The notes: generated from the sequence alone by a model not told the origin. Counted from the first letter of the stretch, positions 6,384 through 13,616 are shown. The stretch is DNA of 13,616 nt from Clostridia bacterium (GCA_017558425.1 JAFYVD010000047.1:1-13616); one strand, 5' to 3'. Translations and numbers: made by a program.

Positions 6384-8807
6384 AAGAATAGATGTCGGGT
6401 TTATAACCGCACTAACCGATATTTTGCTTTTCTTTGATTCGTGCTCGTCGAGCGTGCTTTTGAGTACATCAAGAATTTTTTCTCCCGTTACCTTCAGCAA
6501 AATCCGGTAGCGGAACTTGCTTTTAATCCTTGAAAGTGGCGATTTCGCCGGCTGGAAATAATCCGCACACTCTACATTATATAATTTAAGATATTTTTTT
6601 AAAACTTCATTTATATAATAAGCATATTTTTCTGTTTCAAACTCATCTTCACCCGAAATTACAATATTCACTATTCTTACAAACGGAGGGTTTTTGAGCA
6701 TCATACGAAGGTTAATCTCGCCTTTGTAAAACTTCTTGTAATCCTGAGTTCTCGAAAGTTGCAATGCCTGTGCTCCGGGATTGTATGTCTGCACCAGGGC
6801 TCTGCCCGGCACATCCCCTCTGCCCGCTCTGCCGAAAACCTGTGTGAGCATGGAAAAACTTCGTTCTGCCGCACGGTAATCGTCCATATTCAGCATCACA
6901 TCGGCGTTTATAACGCCAACCAATGTAACAAGCGGAAAGTCAATCCCTTTTGTAACCATCTGCGTGCCTATCAGGATATCAATTTTTTCCTTTTCAAAAC
7001 GGTTCAAGATATTCTGATGTGCGTGCCTGCCCGAAGTGGTGTCGGCATCCATACGGATAACAGAAACTCCCGGGAACAGCTTTTTCAGCTCGTCCTCAAT
7101 TTTCTGTGTACCGCTGCCGAAATACCTTATATGCGGACCGCCACATTCGGGGCAGGTATACATATTGTCGGTGGTATATCCGCAATAATGACATACTAGA
7201 TTGTTTCCCTCGCTGTGATATGTCAGGCTGATGTCGCAATGGGGACATTTCGCCACATACCCACAACTGCGACAGGTGATAAACGTGGAAAAACCACGTC
7301 TGTTCAAAAACAGAATAGTCTGCTGTTTGTTTTCTAAATTCTTTCTTATTTCTTCGGTCAGTCTGCGGCTCAGCACCGAGCGGTTGCCTGCGGCAAGCTC
7401 GCTGCGCATATCCACAATTTCAACTGCCGGCATCTGCTGGTTGTTGAATCTGTCCGAAAGTTCAAGTATTTTATATTTTCCCTGCTCAGCACGCCAATAT
7501 GTGGAAACCGACGGCGTTGCCGAAGCAAGAATAACCGTTGAATTATACTGTTTGCCCCTGAAAAGTGCAACATTCACCGCACTGTAACAGGGAGCTGATT
7601 CCGATTTATAAGAATCGTCGTGTTCTTCGTCAACAATAATAAGCCCAACATTGTCAAACGGGGCAAATATTGCCGACCTTGCACCCACAACAAGCTTCAC
7701 TTCGCCATTTTTGATACGGCACCATTCATCGTACCTTTCACCCATGGAAAGACCGCTGTGCAAAAGTGCAACACTGCTGCCGAATCTACCTGTAACTCTT
7801 TCCGCCATTTGAGGCGTCAAGGATATTTCGGGAACAAGAATAATCGCATTTTTGCCACGGCTGATACATTCTGCAGCTGCCTGAAGGAACACTTCGGTTT
7901 TGCCGCTTCCCGTAACCCCGTGAAGCAAAATGGTTTCAAATCTGCCGTTTGACAGATTCTCCGCAATAGCATCAATCGCTATTTTTTGCTGCGGAGTAGG
8001 AATTTTCGGTTTATCCCGCATTTCGCCAAGTTCCGACGGTCTGCGGTAAACCTTTTTTTCTTCTATTATAATATAGCCGCGTTTTTCAAGCAATGCCACC
8101 GACGAGCGTCCGCATCCCGCAGAAGCCATAAGGTCGGAAACGGGCATACTGCCCTGCTCGGCTATAATTTCAAAAGCTTTTGCCGCTTTGGGCGAAGCTT
8201 TTGAAAGTTCTTCCGTTGCATAATCACAAAGACTTTCCTCTATGACAAGCGTTGCAAATTGCCTGATTTTATCGCCTGTACCGCCAACCATTTTATCAAA
8301 CACGCGAATGGCTCCCTTTTTTTCAAGGGTATTTATCACCGAACGTGATTTGAGTCCTGCCGCCTTCATAAGCTTTTTGATTTCAATATCTTTGCCTGCC
8401 GCCCCAAGAACCGACAGCACATTTTTCTGCACATCGGTGAGTTCCCCGACGACATTTTCCGTCGGAGCAACTCGCGTTTCTGTTTTCACGGCAAGTGCAG
8501 GCGGCAGAAGGAGTCTTAGTGCCTGCGCCATACTGACAAGACAGGTTTTGCTGATATATTCTGCAAGCTCCAATCGCTCGCCGGATAAAATGGGCTGTCT
8601 GTCAATAATGGACTTTATCTGTTTCAGCTCTCCGTCATAATCGGTTTTATCCACAAAGCCTACACAATAGCCTTCGCAGGTTTTATTATTGCCGCCAAAA
8701 GGCACAAGTACCCTTGCACCAATTTTCACGTCATCCCCTGCAAGATAATGATAAATCCTGCCAAGGCTTTTTATTTGCGAATTCACTATTACTTCAGCAA
8801 TTCTCAT
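6381..8807 (-). CDS. priA: Primosomal replication-restart helicase PriA
   Basis: 3'-to-5' superfamily 2 DNA helicase that recognises stalled forks and reloads the replicative helicase. 808 residues, as expected for Firmicutes. The N-terminal DNA-binding domain begins MRIAEVIVNS. A winged-helix region occupies roughly 120-255. The helicase core has Walker A GVTGSGKT (297-304), DEEH (393-396), ASATPS (428-433) and the late motif QVFGRAGRG (656-664). Eight cysteines (512, 515, 521, 524, 539, 542, 552, 555), in four CxxC pairs, form the two zinc sites inserted in the core. The C-terminal domain ends near 808. It begins 21 bases after rpoZ with a modest GGAG site, and its stop is built into the def ribosome site. 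In Bacillus coaBC sits between rpoZ and priA; here it does not. Confidence 0.98.
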   Translation of the reverse strand: MRIAEVIVNSQIKSLGRIYHYLAGDDVKIGARVLVPFGGNNKTCEGYCVGFVDKTDYDGELKQIKSIIDRQPILSGERLELAEYISKTCLVSMAQALRLLLPPALAVKTETRVAPTENVVGELTDVQKNVLSVLGAAGKDIEIKKLMKAAGLKSRSVINTLEKKGAIRVFDKMVGGTGDKIRQFATLVIEESLCDYATEELSKASPKAAKAFEIIAEQGSMPVSDLMASAGCGRSSVALLEKRGYIIIEEKKVYRRPSELGEMRDKPKIPTPQQKIAIDAIAENLSNGRFETILLHGVTGSGKTEVFLQAAAECISRGKNAIILVPEISLTPQMAERVTGRFGSSVALLHSGLSMGERYDEWCRIKNGEVKLVVGARSAIFAPFDNVGLIIVDEEHDDSYKSESAPCYSAVNVALFRGKQYNSTVILASATPSVSTYWRAEQGKYKILELSDRFNNQQMPAVEIVDMRSELAAGNRSVLSRRLTEEIRKNLENKQQTILFLNRRGFSTFITCRSCGYVAKCPHCDISLTYHSEGNNLVCHYCGYTTDNMYTCPECGGPHIRYFGSGTQKIEDELKKLFPGVSVIRMDADTTSGRHAHQNILNRFEKEKIDILIGTQMVTKGIDFPLVTLVGVINADVMLNMDDYRAAERSFSMLTQVFGRAGRGDVPGRALVQTYNPGAQALQLSRTQDYKKFYKGEINLRMMLKNPPFVRIVNIVISGEDEFETEKYAYYINEVLKKYLKLYNVECADYFQPAKSPLSRIKSKFRYRILLKVTGEKILDVLKSTLDEHESKKSKISVSAVINPTSIL

Positions 8808-8828
8808 AAAACCCGCTCCGGTAACAAA

Positions 8829-9152
8829 TTATTCTTCTGTGGTTTCCTCTGCAAGAGCTTCTTCAATAGCTGTAATACTTTCAAAGCCCTCTGACTTATA
8901 GCCTTCACCTGCTTTAAGAACATAAACTTTTCCGTCAACAATGTCGTTAATAGCTTTAACGATGGGTTTCTGGATGTTTTTATCTCCCTTAGCCGCATTC
9001 TTTGCCGCAATAAAAGCATTCACTTCCACCGGCGGTTTTTCTTTAGCCTTTTCTGCATTTGCAATAACTCTGGCTCTTTTCGCGGTTGCAATAACAAGTT
9101 TGTACTTATTTCCTGTTTTTTCAACAAGTTTATTAATAGGTGGATAAATCAT
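8829..9152 (-). CDS. rpoZ: DNA-directed RNA polymerase omega subunit
   Basis: Small RNA polymerase subunit that clasps the beta-prime subunit and helps assembly. The 107-residue frame shows the family core: [10 protein letters not shown], then KYKLVIATAKRARVIA (16-31) and KPIVKAINDIVDGKVYV (62-78). Position directly after gmk is the canonical one. It is longer than the roughly 70-residue Bacillus protein. The extra length is a segment rich in Lys and Ala (about 35-61) between the two core helices and an acidic tail (about 83-107). The ATG at 9152 overlaps the gmk stop as ATGA, with GAGGAGG seven bases or so upstream. Its reading frame is unbroken, and the core pattern makes the assignment firm despite the short length. 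Confidence 0.94.
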   Translation of the reverse strand: MIYPPINKLVEKTGNKYKLVIATAKRARVIANAEKAKEKPPVEVNAFIAAKNAAKGDKNIQKPIVKAINDIVDGKVYVLKAGEGYKSEGFESITAIEEALAEETTEE

Positions 9153-9754
9153 TTTTTTGCCTCCTCAATTAATGTTTTATTTCTGCTTACTTTCAATTTT
9201 TCAGCCGACAAAATGGTATATAATCTGTCTGCTGCGGCTTCAACCGTATCATTTAAAATTACATAATCATAATTTTCAGCACAAAGAAATTCTTCCTTTG
9301 CCCTGGTCAGACGTTTTTCAACAACTTCGGGAGTTTCTGTCCCTCTGCCGATAAGACGGTTTTTGAGTTCCTCAAAAGATGGCGGAAGCACAAACACCAG
9401 AACGCTGTCCGGGAATTTCTTTTTAACATTCATTGCGCCTTCAACCTCAATCTCCAAAAGCACGTCCTCTCCTGCCGACAACTTTTCTTCAACGGCACTT
9501 TTCAGCGTACCGTAATAGTTGCCCACAAAGCATACATACTCAAGCAGATTATCGGTTTTTATTTTTTCTTCAAATTCTTCTTTGGTGAGAAAATAATATT
9601 CTCTGCCGTGCTGTTCGCCCGGTCTGGGACTTCGTGTGGTTGCCGACACTGACAATTTAACCTGTGGATTGTCTTTCAGAAACTGTTTGCACACAGTTCC
9701 TTTGCCCACACCTGCAGGCCCCGAAACAACCATAAGTATTCCTCTACTGCTCAT
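9149..9754 (-). CDS. gmk: Guanylate kinase
   Basis: Phosphorylates GMP to GDP with ATP, supplying GTP and dGTP and recycling GMP. 201 residues, the standard length. P-loop GPAGVGKGT (12-20); GMP-binding segment TTRSPRPGE (39-47) followed by HGREYYF (49-55); [11 protein letters not shown] (73-83); EIEVEGA (101-107) in place of the more usual DIDVQGA; lid arginines around RLTRAKEEF (148-156). The start overlaps the end of remA by 11 bases. Its ribosome site GGAGG lies within the remA codons for Met-Glu-Glu, so the two genes must be translated together. The stop overlaps rpoZ as ATGA. The remA-gmk-rpoZ block is a conserved Firmicutes arrangement. Confidence 0.98.
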   Translation of the reverse strand: MSSRGILMVVSGPAGVGKGTVCKQFLKDNPQVKLSVSATTRSPRPGEQHGREYYFLTKEEFEEKIKTDNLLEYVCFVGNYYGTLKSAVEEKLSAGEDVLLEIEVEGAMNVKKKFPDSVLVFVLPPSFEELKNRLIGRGTETPEVVEKRLTRAKEEFLCAENYDYVILNDTVEAAADRLYTILSAEKLKVSRNKTLIEEAKK

Positions 9755-10031
9755 CGGTATTCTCCTCCATCAGTTCATTGTCTTTGCCGCTGAATCGGTG
9801 AGCTATGGTTTCGGGCTGAATTGCCGACAGAATAACATGGTCGCTGTCTGTAATCAGCACAGCACGGGTTCTTCTTCCGAAAGTCGCATCAATCAGCACC
9901 CCTCTGTCCCTTGCTTCCTGAATCATTCTTTTAACAGGTGCAGATTCGGGACTGATAATCGCAACAACTCTGCCGGCGGGAACAATATTTCCAAACCCTA
10001 TGTTTATCAGTTTAATTCCTTCTGATTTCAT
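9744..10031 (-). CDS. remA: RemA-family DNA-binding regulator (formerly DUF370)
   Basis: 95-residue member of the RemA/YlzA family. In Bacillus subtilis RemA is a DNA-binding protein that activates biofilm matrix and osmoprotection operons; in Clostridia its targets are not established, so a regulatory role here is inference from family. Conserved features: INIGFGN (9-15), [11 protein letters not shown] (27-37), [11 protein letters not shown] (48-58, containing the arginine cluster thought to contact DNA) and [13 protein letters not shown]. The N-terminus is about three residues longer than in Bacillus and the tail is acidic and variable. The ATG at 10031 follows yicC by 12 bases, with AGGGG or AGGA as possible ribosome sites, so the start is slightly less certain than others here. 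Neighbouring yicC and gmk are its usual partners. Confidence 0.95.
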   Translation of the reverse strand: MKSEGIKLINIGFGNIVPAGRVVAIISPESAPVKRMIQEARDRGVLIDATFGRRTRAVLITDSDHVILSAIQPETIAHRFSGKDNELMEENTDEQ

Positions 10032-10043
10032 GGTCCTGAGCCC

Positions 10044-10922
10044 CTATTCTATATTCTGAATCTGTTCACGAAGCTTTTCCAGCTCGCTTTTCACCTCAAC
10101 AACCAGTTTAGAAATGTCAATGTTATTGCATTTTGAACCGATTGTATTGATTTCTCTGTTCATTTCCTGCATAAGGAAATCAAGCTTTCTGCCGCACGGA
10201 CCGTCCGATGCAAGAATTTCGCCGAATTCCTTGATATGCGATTTAAGACGAACTGTTTCTTCATCGGTGCATATTTTATCAGCAAAAATTGCTGTTTCTG
10301 TGAGAATTCTCGATTCATCAACCGAAGCATTGCCCAACAGCTCTGTAACCTTTTCGGTTAATCTGTTACGATAGTTTTCCACAGTTTCGGGCATTGTTTT
10401 TTCAATTGTTCCGACAATTTCAAGAATGTAAGCCGCCTGACTTTTGAGAGCCTCGGCAATTCTTGTTCCTTCACGCTCACGCATTGCGATAAACTCAGCA
10501 AGTGCAAGCTTCACAGCCTCGGTTACCTCAGCCTTCATAACATCCTCGTCCTCAGGAGCTTTTTTAAGAGTGAGAACGTCGGGGAATCTTGCAATCTGGT
10601 AAGCTGTGCAGCTTTTCTCGGTTTCGCACAGTTCGCCGATTTCTTTAATCGCTTCGATATACTGCATTGCAAGCGATTTATCAACAGCAACCTGCTTGTC
10701 CTCCCCTTCCTCATACTCAACCGTAAGGAAAAGGTCTATCTTTCCGCGGGACACCGCCTGTGTAATCATCCCTTTTATGTATTCTTCAAGAAACAGATAG
10801 CTTCTGGGAGTTTTGATATTGATGTCTGTGTATCTGTGATTAACCGACTTAATCTCCAGCTTTAAATTTCTGCCCTGACCCTGAACCTCTCCACGGCCAT
10901 AGCCTGTCATACTCTTAATCAT
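10044..10922 (-). CDS. yicC: YicC/YloC family endoribonuclease
   Basis: 292-residue protein of the YicC family, described in E. coli and Bacillus as a structurally unusual endoribonuclease that takes part in RNA turnover; the substrate in this organism is unknown. The N-terminal YicC domain has the signature SMTGYGRGE (4-12), EIKSVNHRY (23-31) and SRGKID (58-63). The C-terminal domain (former DUF1732) has [18 protein letters not shown] (about 247-264) and ends in [14 protein letters not shown], practically the family consensus. Acidic and basic residues in that region are where the active site is believed to lie. The ATG at 10922 overlaps the argH stop as ATGA, and its ribosome site GGAGGC encodes the last Gly-Gly of ArgH. 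In most Firmicutes this gene starts the cluster; here three genes precede it. Confidence 0.96.
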   Translation of the reverse strand: MIKSMTGYGRGEVQGQGRNLKLEIKSVNHRYTDINIKTPRSYLFLEEYIKGMITQAVSRGKIDLFLTVEYEEGEDKQVAVDKSLAMQYIEAIKEIGELCETEKSCTAYQIARFPDVLTLKKAPEDEDVMKAEVTEAVKLALAEFIAMREREGTRIAEALKSQAAYILEIVGTIEKTMPETVENYRNRLTEKVTELLGNASVDESRILTETAIFADKICTDEETVRLKSHIKEFGEILASDGPCGRKLDFLMQEMNREINTIGSKCNNIDISKLVVEVKSELEKLREQIQNIE

Positions 10923-12319
10923 TTCACGCAGCCTCCGTTTGCTTTAAAATCCGCAATGAATTTTTCTGTTTTCTCAATATGAACTTTCATCGCTTCCGGA
11001 GCGGGACCGCCCGGAACTTTTCTGCTATTCGCACACGCTTCAGCCGTGATGAAATTATAGATATCTTCTTCAAACAGTTCGGAGAACTCTTTAAATTCCT
11101 CGAATTTCATATCAACAATCGCCATATCTTTGGAAATACAGTAAAACACCATTTTTCCGCTGACTTCGTGGGCATTTCTGAAAGGCATACCTTTTGTTAC
11201 AAGATAATCGGCAACGTCGGTTGCATTGGTAAATCCGCCTTTTGCACCTTCTGCCATAGCGGCTTTGTTGATTTTCATTGTATTAATCATTCCGCAGAAC
11301 ACCGGAATACAAAGTTTTACGGTGTCAATTGAATCAAAAATTGCTTCCTTGTCTTCCTGCATATCCTTGTTATAGGCAAGAGGAAGTCCTTTCATAACCG
11401 TCAGCAGTGCCATCAGGTTGCCATACACTCTGCCAGTTTTGCCCCTGATAAGCTCGGCAACATCGGGATTTTTCTTCTGGGGCATAATAGAACTGCCCGT
11501 TGAAAAGGCGTCGTCCATTTCCACAAAGGAAAATTCATTTGTATTCCAGATGATAATTTCTTCCGAGAATCTGCTGAGATGCATCATCACAAGTGAAAGA
11601 GCTGAAGCTGTTTCAATTGCAAAATCTCTGTCACTCACGCCGTCGATACTGTTTGCACAGATATCGTCAAAGCCAAGCTGCTCAGCAACAAAGTATCTGT
11701 CGATGGGATAAGTGGTTGTCGCAAGAGCACCCGAGCCGAGAGGCATAATGTTAACTCTCTTTTTTGCATCCGCAAGTCTGCCCACATCACGTCCAAACAT
11801 CTCGGCATATGCCATCATATGATGTGCCAGCGTAATGGGCTGAGCCTTCTGCAGATGTGTATATCCCGGCATAACTGTGTCAAGATTTTCTTTTGCTATA
11901 TTTGTGATGCTTTCAATCAGCTCGATGAGCATCGCCGAAATTTCCGCAATCTCATCTCTTAAATAAAGTCTGATATCAAGTGCCACCTGGTCGTTACGGC
12001 TTCTTGCCGTATGAAGTCTTTTGCCTGCATCACCGATTCTCTGTGTAAGAACCGTTTCAACAAACATATGTATATCCTCGGCAGTTGGGTCAAAATCAAT
12101 TTTGCCTGATTCAATGTCTGCAAGGATTTCTTTTAATGCATCGGCAATTTTAACCGAATCCTCCGCAGGGATAATCCCCTGTTTGCCAAGCATTGCAGAA
12201 TGAGCAATGCTTCCCGTAATGTCCTGACGGTACATACGGCTGTCAAAACGGATGGACGAGTTAAAATCGTCAACCTTTTTGTCTGTGCTTTTCTGAAAGC
12301 GACCGCTCCAAAGCTTCAT
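10919..12319 (-). CDS. argH: Argininosuccinate lyase
   Basis: Cleaves argininosuccinate to arginine and fumarate, the last step of arginine synthesis; cytoplasmic homotetramer. 466 residues, standard length. Starts with MKLWSGRF, the usual N-terminus. Active-site segments of the fumarase/aspartase superfamily are present: HTARSRNDQ (103-111), [10 protein letters not shown] with the conserved His155 (152-161), and signature loop [12 protein letters not shown] (275-286), which carries the catalytic serine. The ATG at 12319 lies 22 bases after ppiB with GGAA or AAAGG upstream, a weaker site than its neighbours. No argG or other arginine gene is visible, so the pathway is split, and no ArgR-type operator is evident in the 22-base gap. 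Its end overlaps yicC by 4 bases, so it is physically part of the housekeeping unit. Confidence 0.98.
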   Translation of the reverse strand: MKLWSGRFQKSTDKKVDDFNSSIRFDSRMYRQDITGSIAHSAMLGKQGIIPAEDSVKIADALKEILADIESGKIDFDPTAEDIHMFVETVLTQRIGDAGKRLHTARSRNDQVALDIRLYLRDEIAEISAMLIELIESITNIAKENLDTVMPGYTHLQKAQPITLAHHMMAYAEMFGRDVGRLADAKKRVNIMPLGSGALATTTYPIDRYFVAEQLGFDDICANSIDGVSDRDFAIETASALSLVMMHLSRFSEEIIIWNTNEFSFVEMDDAFSTGSSIMPQKKNPDVAELIRGKTGRVYGNLMALLTVMKGLPLAYNKDMQEDKEAIFDSIDTVKLCIPVFCGMINTMKINKAAMAEGAKGGFTNATDVADYLVTKGMPFRNAHEVSGKMVFYCISKDMAIVDMKFEEFKEFSELFEEDIYNFITAEACANSRKVPGGPAPEAMKVHIEKTEKFIADFKANGGCVK

Positions 12320-12341
12320 GTAAAAATTCCAAACCTTTCTG

Positions 12342-12827
12342 TTAGTCTTCGATAAGTGTCATTTTCTTTATAACAACCGGGTCAAGGGGCTTGTCCATCG
12401 GATTGGTTGCCACAGCTGCAATTGCGTCCACCACTTCGATACCTTCTGTTACCATACCGAACGCCGCATACTGACCGTCAAGATGGGGTGCATCTTTGTG
12501 CATGATAAAGAACTGGCTGGATGCCGAGTTGGGCATCATTGAACGAGCCATGGAAATCACACCTCTTGAGTGTTTGAGTGTGTTGTCTAAAAATCCGTTG
12601 GATTTAAATTCGCCTTTAATGTTTTTGCCGCTGCCACCCATTCCTGTGCCTTCGGGGTCGCCGCCCTGAATCATAAATCCGGAAATTACGCGGTGAAAAA
12701 TGAGTCCGTCGTAAAAACCGTCTTTTACAAGACCTTCAAAGTTTGCAACTGTTTCGGGAGCATACTGAGGCATCAGTTCAACCGTCATATTGCCGTATTT
12801 TTCCATTTCAATAAGTACTTTTGACAT
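12342..12827 (-). CDS. ppiB: Cytoplasmic cyclophilin-type peptidyl-prolyl cis-trans isomerase
   Basis: Catalyses cis-trans isomerisation of X-Pro bonds during protein folding. 161 residues with no signal peptide, so predicted cytoplasmic. The active site is [15 protein letters not shown] (44-58), with Arg46, Phe51 and Gln54 equivalent to Arg55, Phe60 and Gln63 of human cyclophilin A. Further marks are SMAR (92-95), SSQFFI (103-108) and LDGQYAAFG (116-124). The residue matching Trp121 of cyclophilin A, important for cyclosporin binding, is His115, so low cyclosporin sensitivity is likely. The ATG at 12827 comes 3 bases after the lipoprotein paralogue, and the AGGAG ribosome site is inside that gene's last codons. 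Strong DNA-level similarity to that neighbour shows they are duplicates. Confidence 0.96.
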   Translation of the reverse strand: MSKVLIEMEKYGNMTVELMPQYAPETVANFEGLVKDGFYDGLIFHRVISGFMIQGGDPEGTGMGGSGKNIKGEFKSNGFLDNTLKHSRGVISMARSMMPNSASSQFFIMHKDAPHLDGQYAAFGMVTEGIEVVDAIAAVATNPMDKPLDPVVIKKMTLIED

Positions 12828-12830
12828 TTT

Positions 12831-13439
12831 TTATTCTCCTAACTCAATTACTTTAATACTTTCAATTACTACATCGCTGAGCGGTTTGTCTGCTTCGTCT
12901 GTTTCAACCTCTGCGATTTTATCAATTACTTCAATGCCTTTTATAACTTTACCAAAGCCGGCATACTGGCCATCAAGGTCGAAGCAATCGCCATGACAAA
13001 TAAAGAACTGGCTTGTTGCCGAATCGGGATGGTTTGTTCTTGCCATGGAAATTACGCCTCTTGAATGTTTCAGTTTGTTCTGTTTAAATCCGTTTGCCGC
13101 AAATTCGCCAAAAATATTTTTGTCCGAACCGCCCATACCTGTACCTTCCGGGTCACCGCCCTGAACCATAAATCCGGAAATTACACGGTGAAATGTGAGA
13201 CCGTCATAAAAACCATCTTTTACAAGACTGAGAAAGTTTTCAACTGTTGCAGGAGCATATTCGGGAATAAGCTCAATTGTAACTTCCCCCAATCCTGCCA
13301 CAGTCATAAGAACGTGGCTGCGAGCGGGAACTTCTTTTTCGGAGTTGTTTTCTACAGCTTTGTTATTTTCTGTTTTTCCGCAGCCTGCAAATGCAAGCAC
13401 CAACACTGCTGCCATTAAAATTGCAATTATTTTTTTCAT
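12831..13439 (-). CDS. Secreted lipoprotein cyclophilin-type peptidyl-prolyl isomerase
   Basis: 202-residue prolyl isomerase predicted to be anchored on the outer face of the membrane. The N-terminus has Lys2-Lys3, a hydrophobic stretch (4-18) and a lipobox-like FAGC with Cys20 as the modified residue; Phe at -3 is less common than Leu or Val but tolerated in Firmicutes. A polar, Asn/Glu-rich linker (21-41) leads to the cyclophilin domain (about 43-199), with [15 protein letters not shown] (83-97; Arg85, Phe90, Gln93), SMAR (131-134), TSQFFI (142-147) and LDGQYAGFG (155-163). The catalytic residues are intact, so it should fold exported proteins. Start: ATG at 13439, preceded by AAGGAG with an 8-base gap. 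It is the first clear gene of the run and lies next to a structured upstream region. Confidence 0.95.
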   Translation of the reverse strand: MKKIIAILMAAVLVLAFAGCGKTENNKAVENNSEKEVPARSHVLMTVAGLGEVTIELIPEYAPATVENFLSLVKDGFYDGLTFHRVISGFMVQGGDPEGTGMGGSDKNIFGEFAANGFKQNKLKHSRGVISMARTNHPDSATSQFFICHGDCFDLDGQYAGFGKVIKGIEVIDKIAEVETDEADKPLSDVVIESIKVIELGE

Positions 13440-13567
13440 TTTTCTATCTCCTTAGGGTGACAGAAGTTATCTGAACCTCGATTTTCAAAGGTTGCTTTTT
13501 GCTTCTGCCACGTTAAAATACTCGGTAATCCGTCAGGATTACCTGCGTTTTTGCCTTGCACAACCAT
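13436..13567 (-). CDS. Possible 43-codon upstream reading frame (doubtful)
   Basis: An ATG at 13567 opens a 43-codon frame beginning MVVQGKNAGNP and ending FCHPKEIEK. It stops at a TGA that overlaps the ATG of the lipoprotein gene as ATGA. A GAGGG six bases before the ATG could serve as ribosome site. The coupling-like junction is the only positive evidence. Against it, the frame runs straight through all the inverted repeats and through the ribosome site of the next gene. It is also open upstream to the window edge, so the ATG may not be the true start. A random open frame this short is common. It resembles no protein family I can name. It could be a leader peptide, the tail of an upstream gene, or translation of a repeat. 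Confidence 0.2.
   Translation of the reverse strand: MVVQGKNAGNPDGLPSILTWQKQKATFENRGSDNFCHPKEIEK
13448..13453 (-). promoter_or_regulatory. Ribosome binding site of the lipoprotein isomerase gene
   Basis: AAGGAG on the minus strand, 8 bases before the ATG. It sits only 3 bases downstream of the 3' arm of a 10-base-pair inverted repeat (13457-13466), so folding of the leader could affect its accessibility. The site is clear; the regulatory effect is inference. Confidence 0.75.
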
Positions 13568-13587
13568 AAAATTCCCTCTTTGAAAAT
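13457..13587 (-). other. Structured upstream element: candidate leader RNA or dispersed palindromic repeat
   Basis: On the minus strand this stretch holds three pairings I checked base by base. (1) A hairpin with 8-base arms GGTAATCC / GGATTACC and loop TGAC (13524-13543). (2) GTGGCAGAAG (13511-13502) against CTTCTGTCAC (13466-13457): ten pairs, one of them G-U, enclosing 35 bases that include AACCT...AGGTT. The G-U pair would be an A-C mismatch if the plus strand were transcribed, which favours a minus-strand RNA. (3) ATTTTCAAAG (13587-13578) against CTTTGAAAAT (13490-13481), a perfect 10-base match whose second arm lies in the loop of pairing 2, giving a possible pseudoknot or switch. I do not recognise a named riboswitch. 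A dispersed intergenic repeat of Clostridia is the main alternative. Confidence 0.45.
13524..13543 (-). repeat. Perfect 8-base inverted repeat with 4-base loop
   Basis: GGTAATCC and GGATTACC pair around TGAC. The bases that follow on the minus strand (GAGTATTTTAACG) contain only a short T run, so I do not call it an intrinsic terminator, though weak attenuation is possible. The symmetry would also suit binding of a dimeric protein. Confidence 0.6.
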
Positions 13588-13616
13588 TCTTCGACCTTAA
13601 ACTGATGAAATTTCGA

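Noticed and set aside
8804..9019. 71-codon minus-strand frame overlapping rpoZ and ending at the priA start
   Set aside because: It is an alternative frame of rpoZ, composed mostly of Leu/Lys/Arg. The omega frame has the conserved core and the better ribosome site.
10535..10720. 61-codon minus-strand frame inside yicC
   Set aside because: Same-strand out-of-frame shadow within a fully conserved yicC; no ribosome site or domain.
12643..13228. Direct repeat suggesting a mobile element
   Set aside because: The repeated DNA is wholly explained by the two paralogous cyclophilin genes; there are no terminal repeats or transposase.
13491..13520. Possible plus-strand promoter (TTGCTT, 16 bases, TAAAAT)
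   Set aside because: The -35 box matches only three positions, and the element would drive transcription antisense to the operon. The similarity is no better than chance in AT-rich DNA.
13520..13543. Intrinsic terminator at the GGTAATCC hairpin
   Set aside because: The stem has half A-T pairs and the following bases hold no proper U-tract, only TATTTT then AACG.

Overview
The window is a compact run of housekeeping genes, all on the minus strand, from a low-to-mid GC Firmicute, most likely class Clostridia. The basis is the gene order yicC-remA-gmk-rpoZ-priA-def-fmt-rsmB-rlmN-PP2C-prkC, which matches the Bacillus/Clostridium yloC-to-prkC cluster. The YugP-type zinc peptidase between fmt and rsmB, the strong AGGAGG-like ribosome sites and the lipoprotein signal fit the same assignment. 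I cannot name a genus.

Layout, in the direction of transcription (right to left). 13440-13616 is a leader or intergenic stretch with several inverted repeats and a possible 43-codon reading frame. Two tandem cyclophilin-type prolyl isomerases follow, the first a secreted lipoprotein and the second cytoplasmic. Then come argH (last step of arginine synthesis), yicC (endoribonuclease family), remA (DNA-binding regulator family), gmk (GMP kinase), rpoZ (RNA polymerase omega), priA (replication-restart helicase), def (peptide deformylase), fmt (Met-tRNA formyltransferase), a membrane zinc metallopeptidase, rsmB (16S rRNA m5C methyltransferase), rlmN (23S rRNA/tRNA m2A methyltransferase), a PP2C phosphatase, and prkC (PASTA Ser/Thr kinase), which runs off the left edge.

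The junctions are extremely tight. Seven of the thirteen CDS-to-CDS junctions overlap (1, 4, 4, 4, 4, 10 and 11 bases), and the rest are separated by 3-22 bases. Apart from the first ~180 bases there is no room for ordinary promoters or terminators, so a long polycistronic unit with translational coupling is likely, although promoters inside genes cannot be excluded. Functionally, fmt and def form the formyl-methionine start/removal pair. rsmB and rlmN modify rRNA. gmk and rpoZ tie nucleotide supply to RNA polymerase. The phosphatase and PASTA kinase are a reversible signalling pair for cell-wall sensing.

The coding part is largely conventional. The points worth a second look are the structured upstream element, the recently diverged cyclophilin pair, the divergent PP2C motifs, the absence of coaBC from its usual place between rpoZ and priA, and the presence of argH and the peptidase in the cluster. 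I found no CRISPR array, tRNA, rRNA, insertion sequence or defence system.
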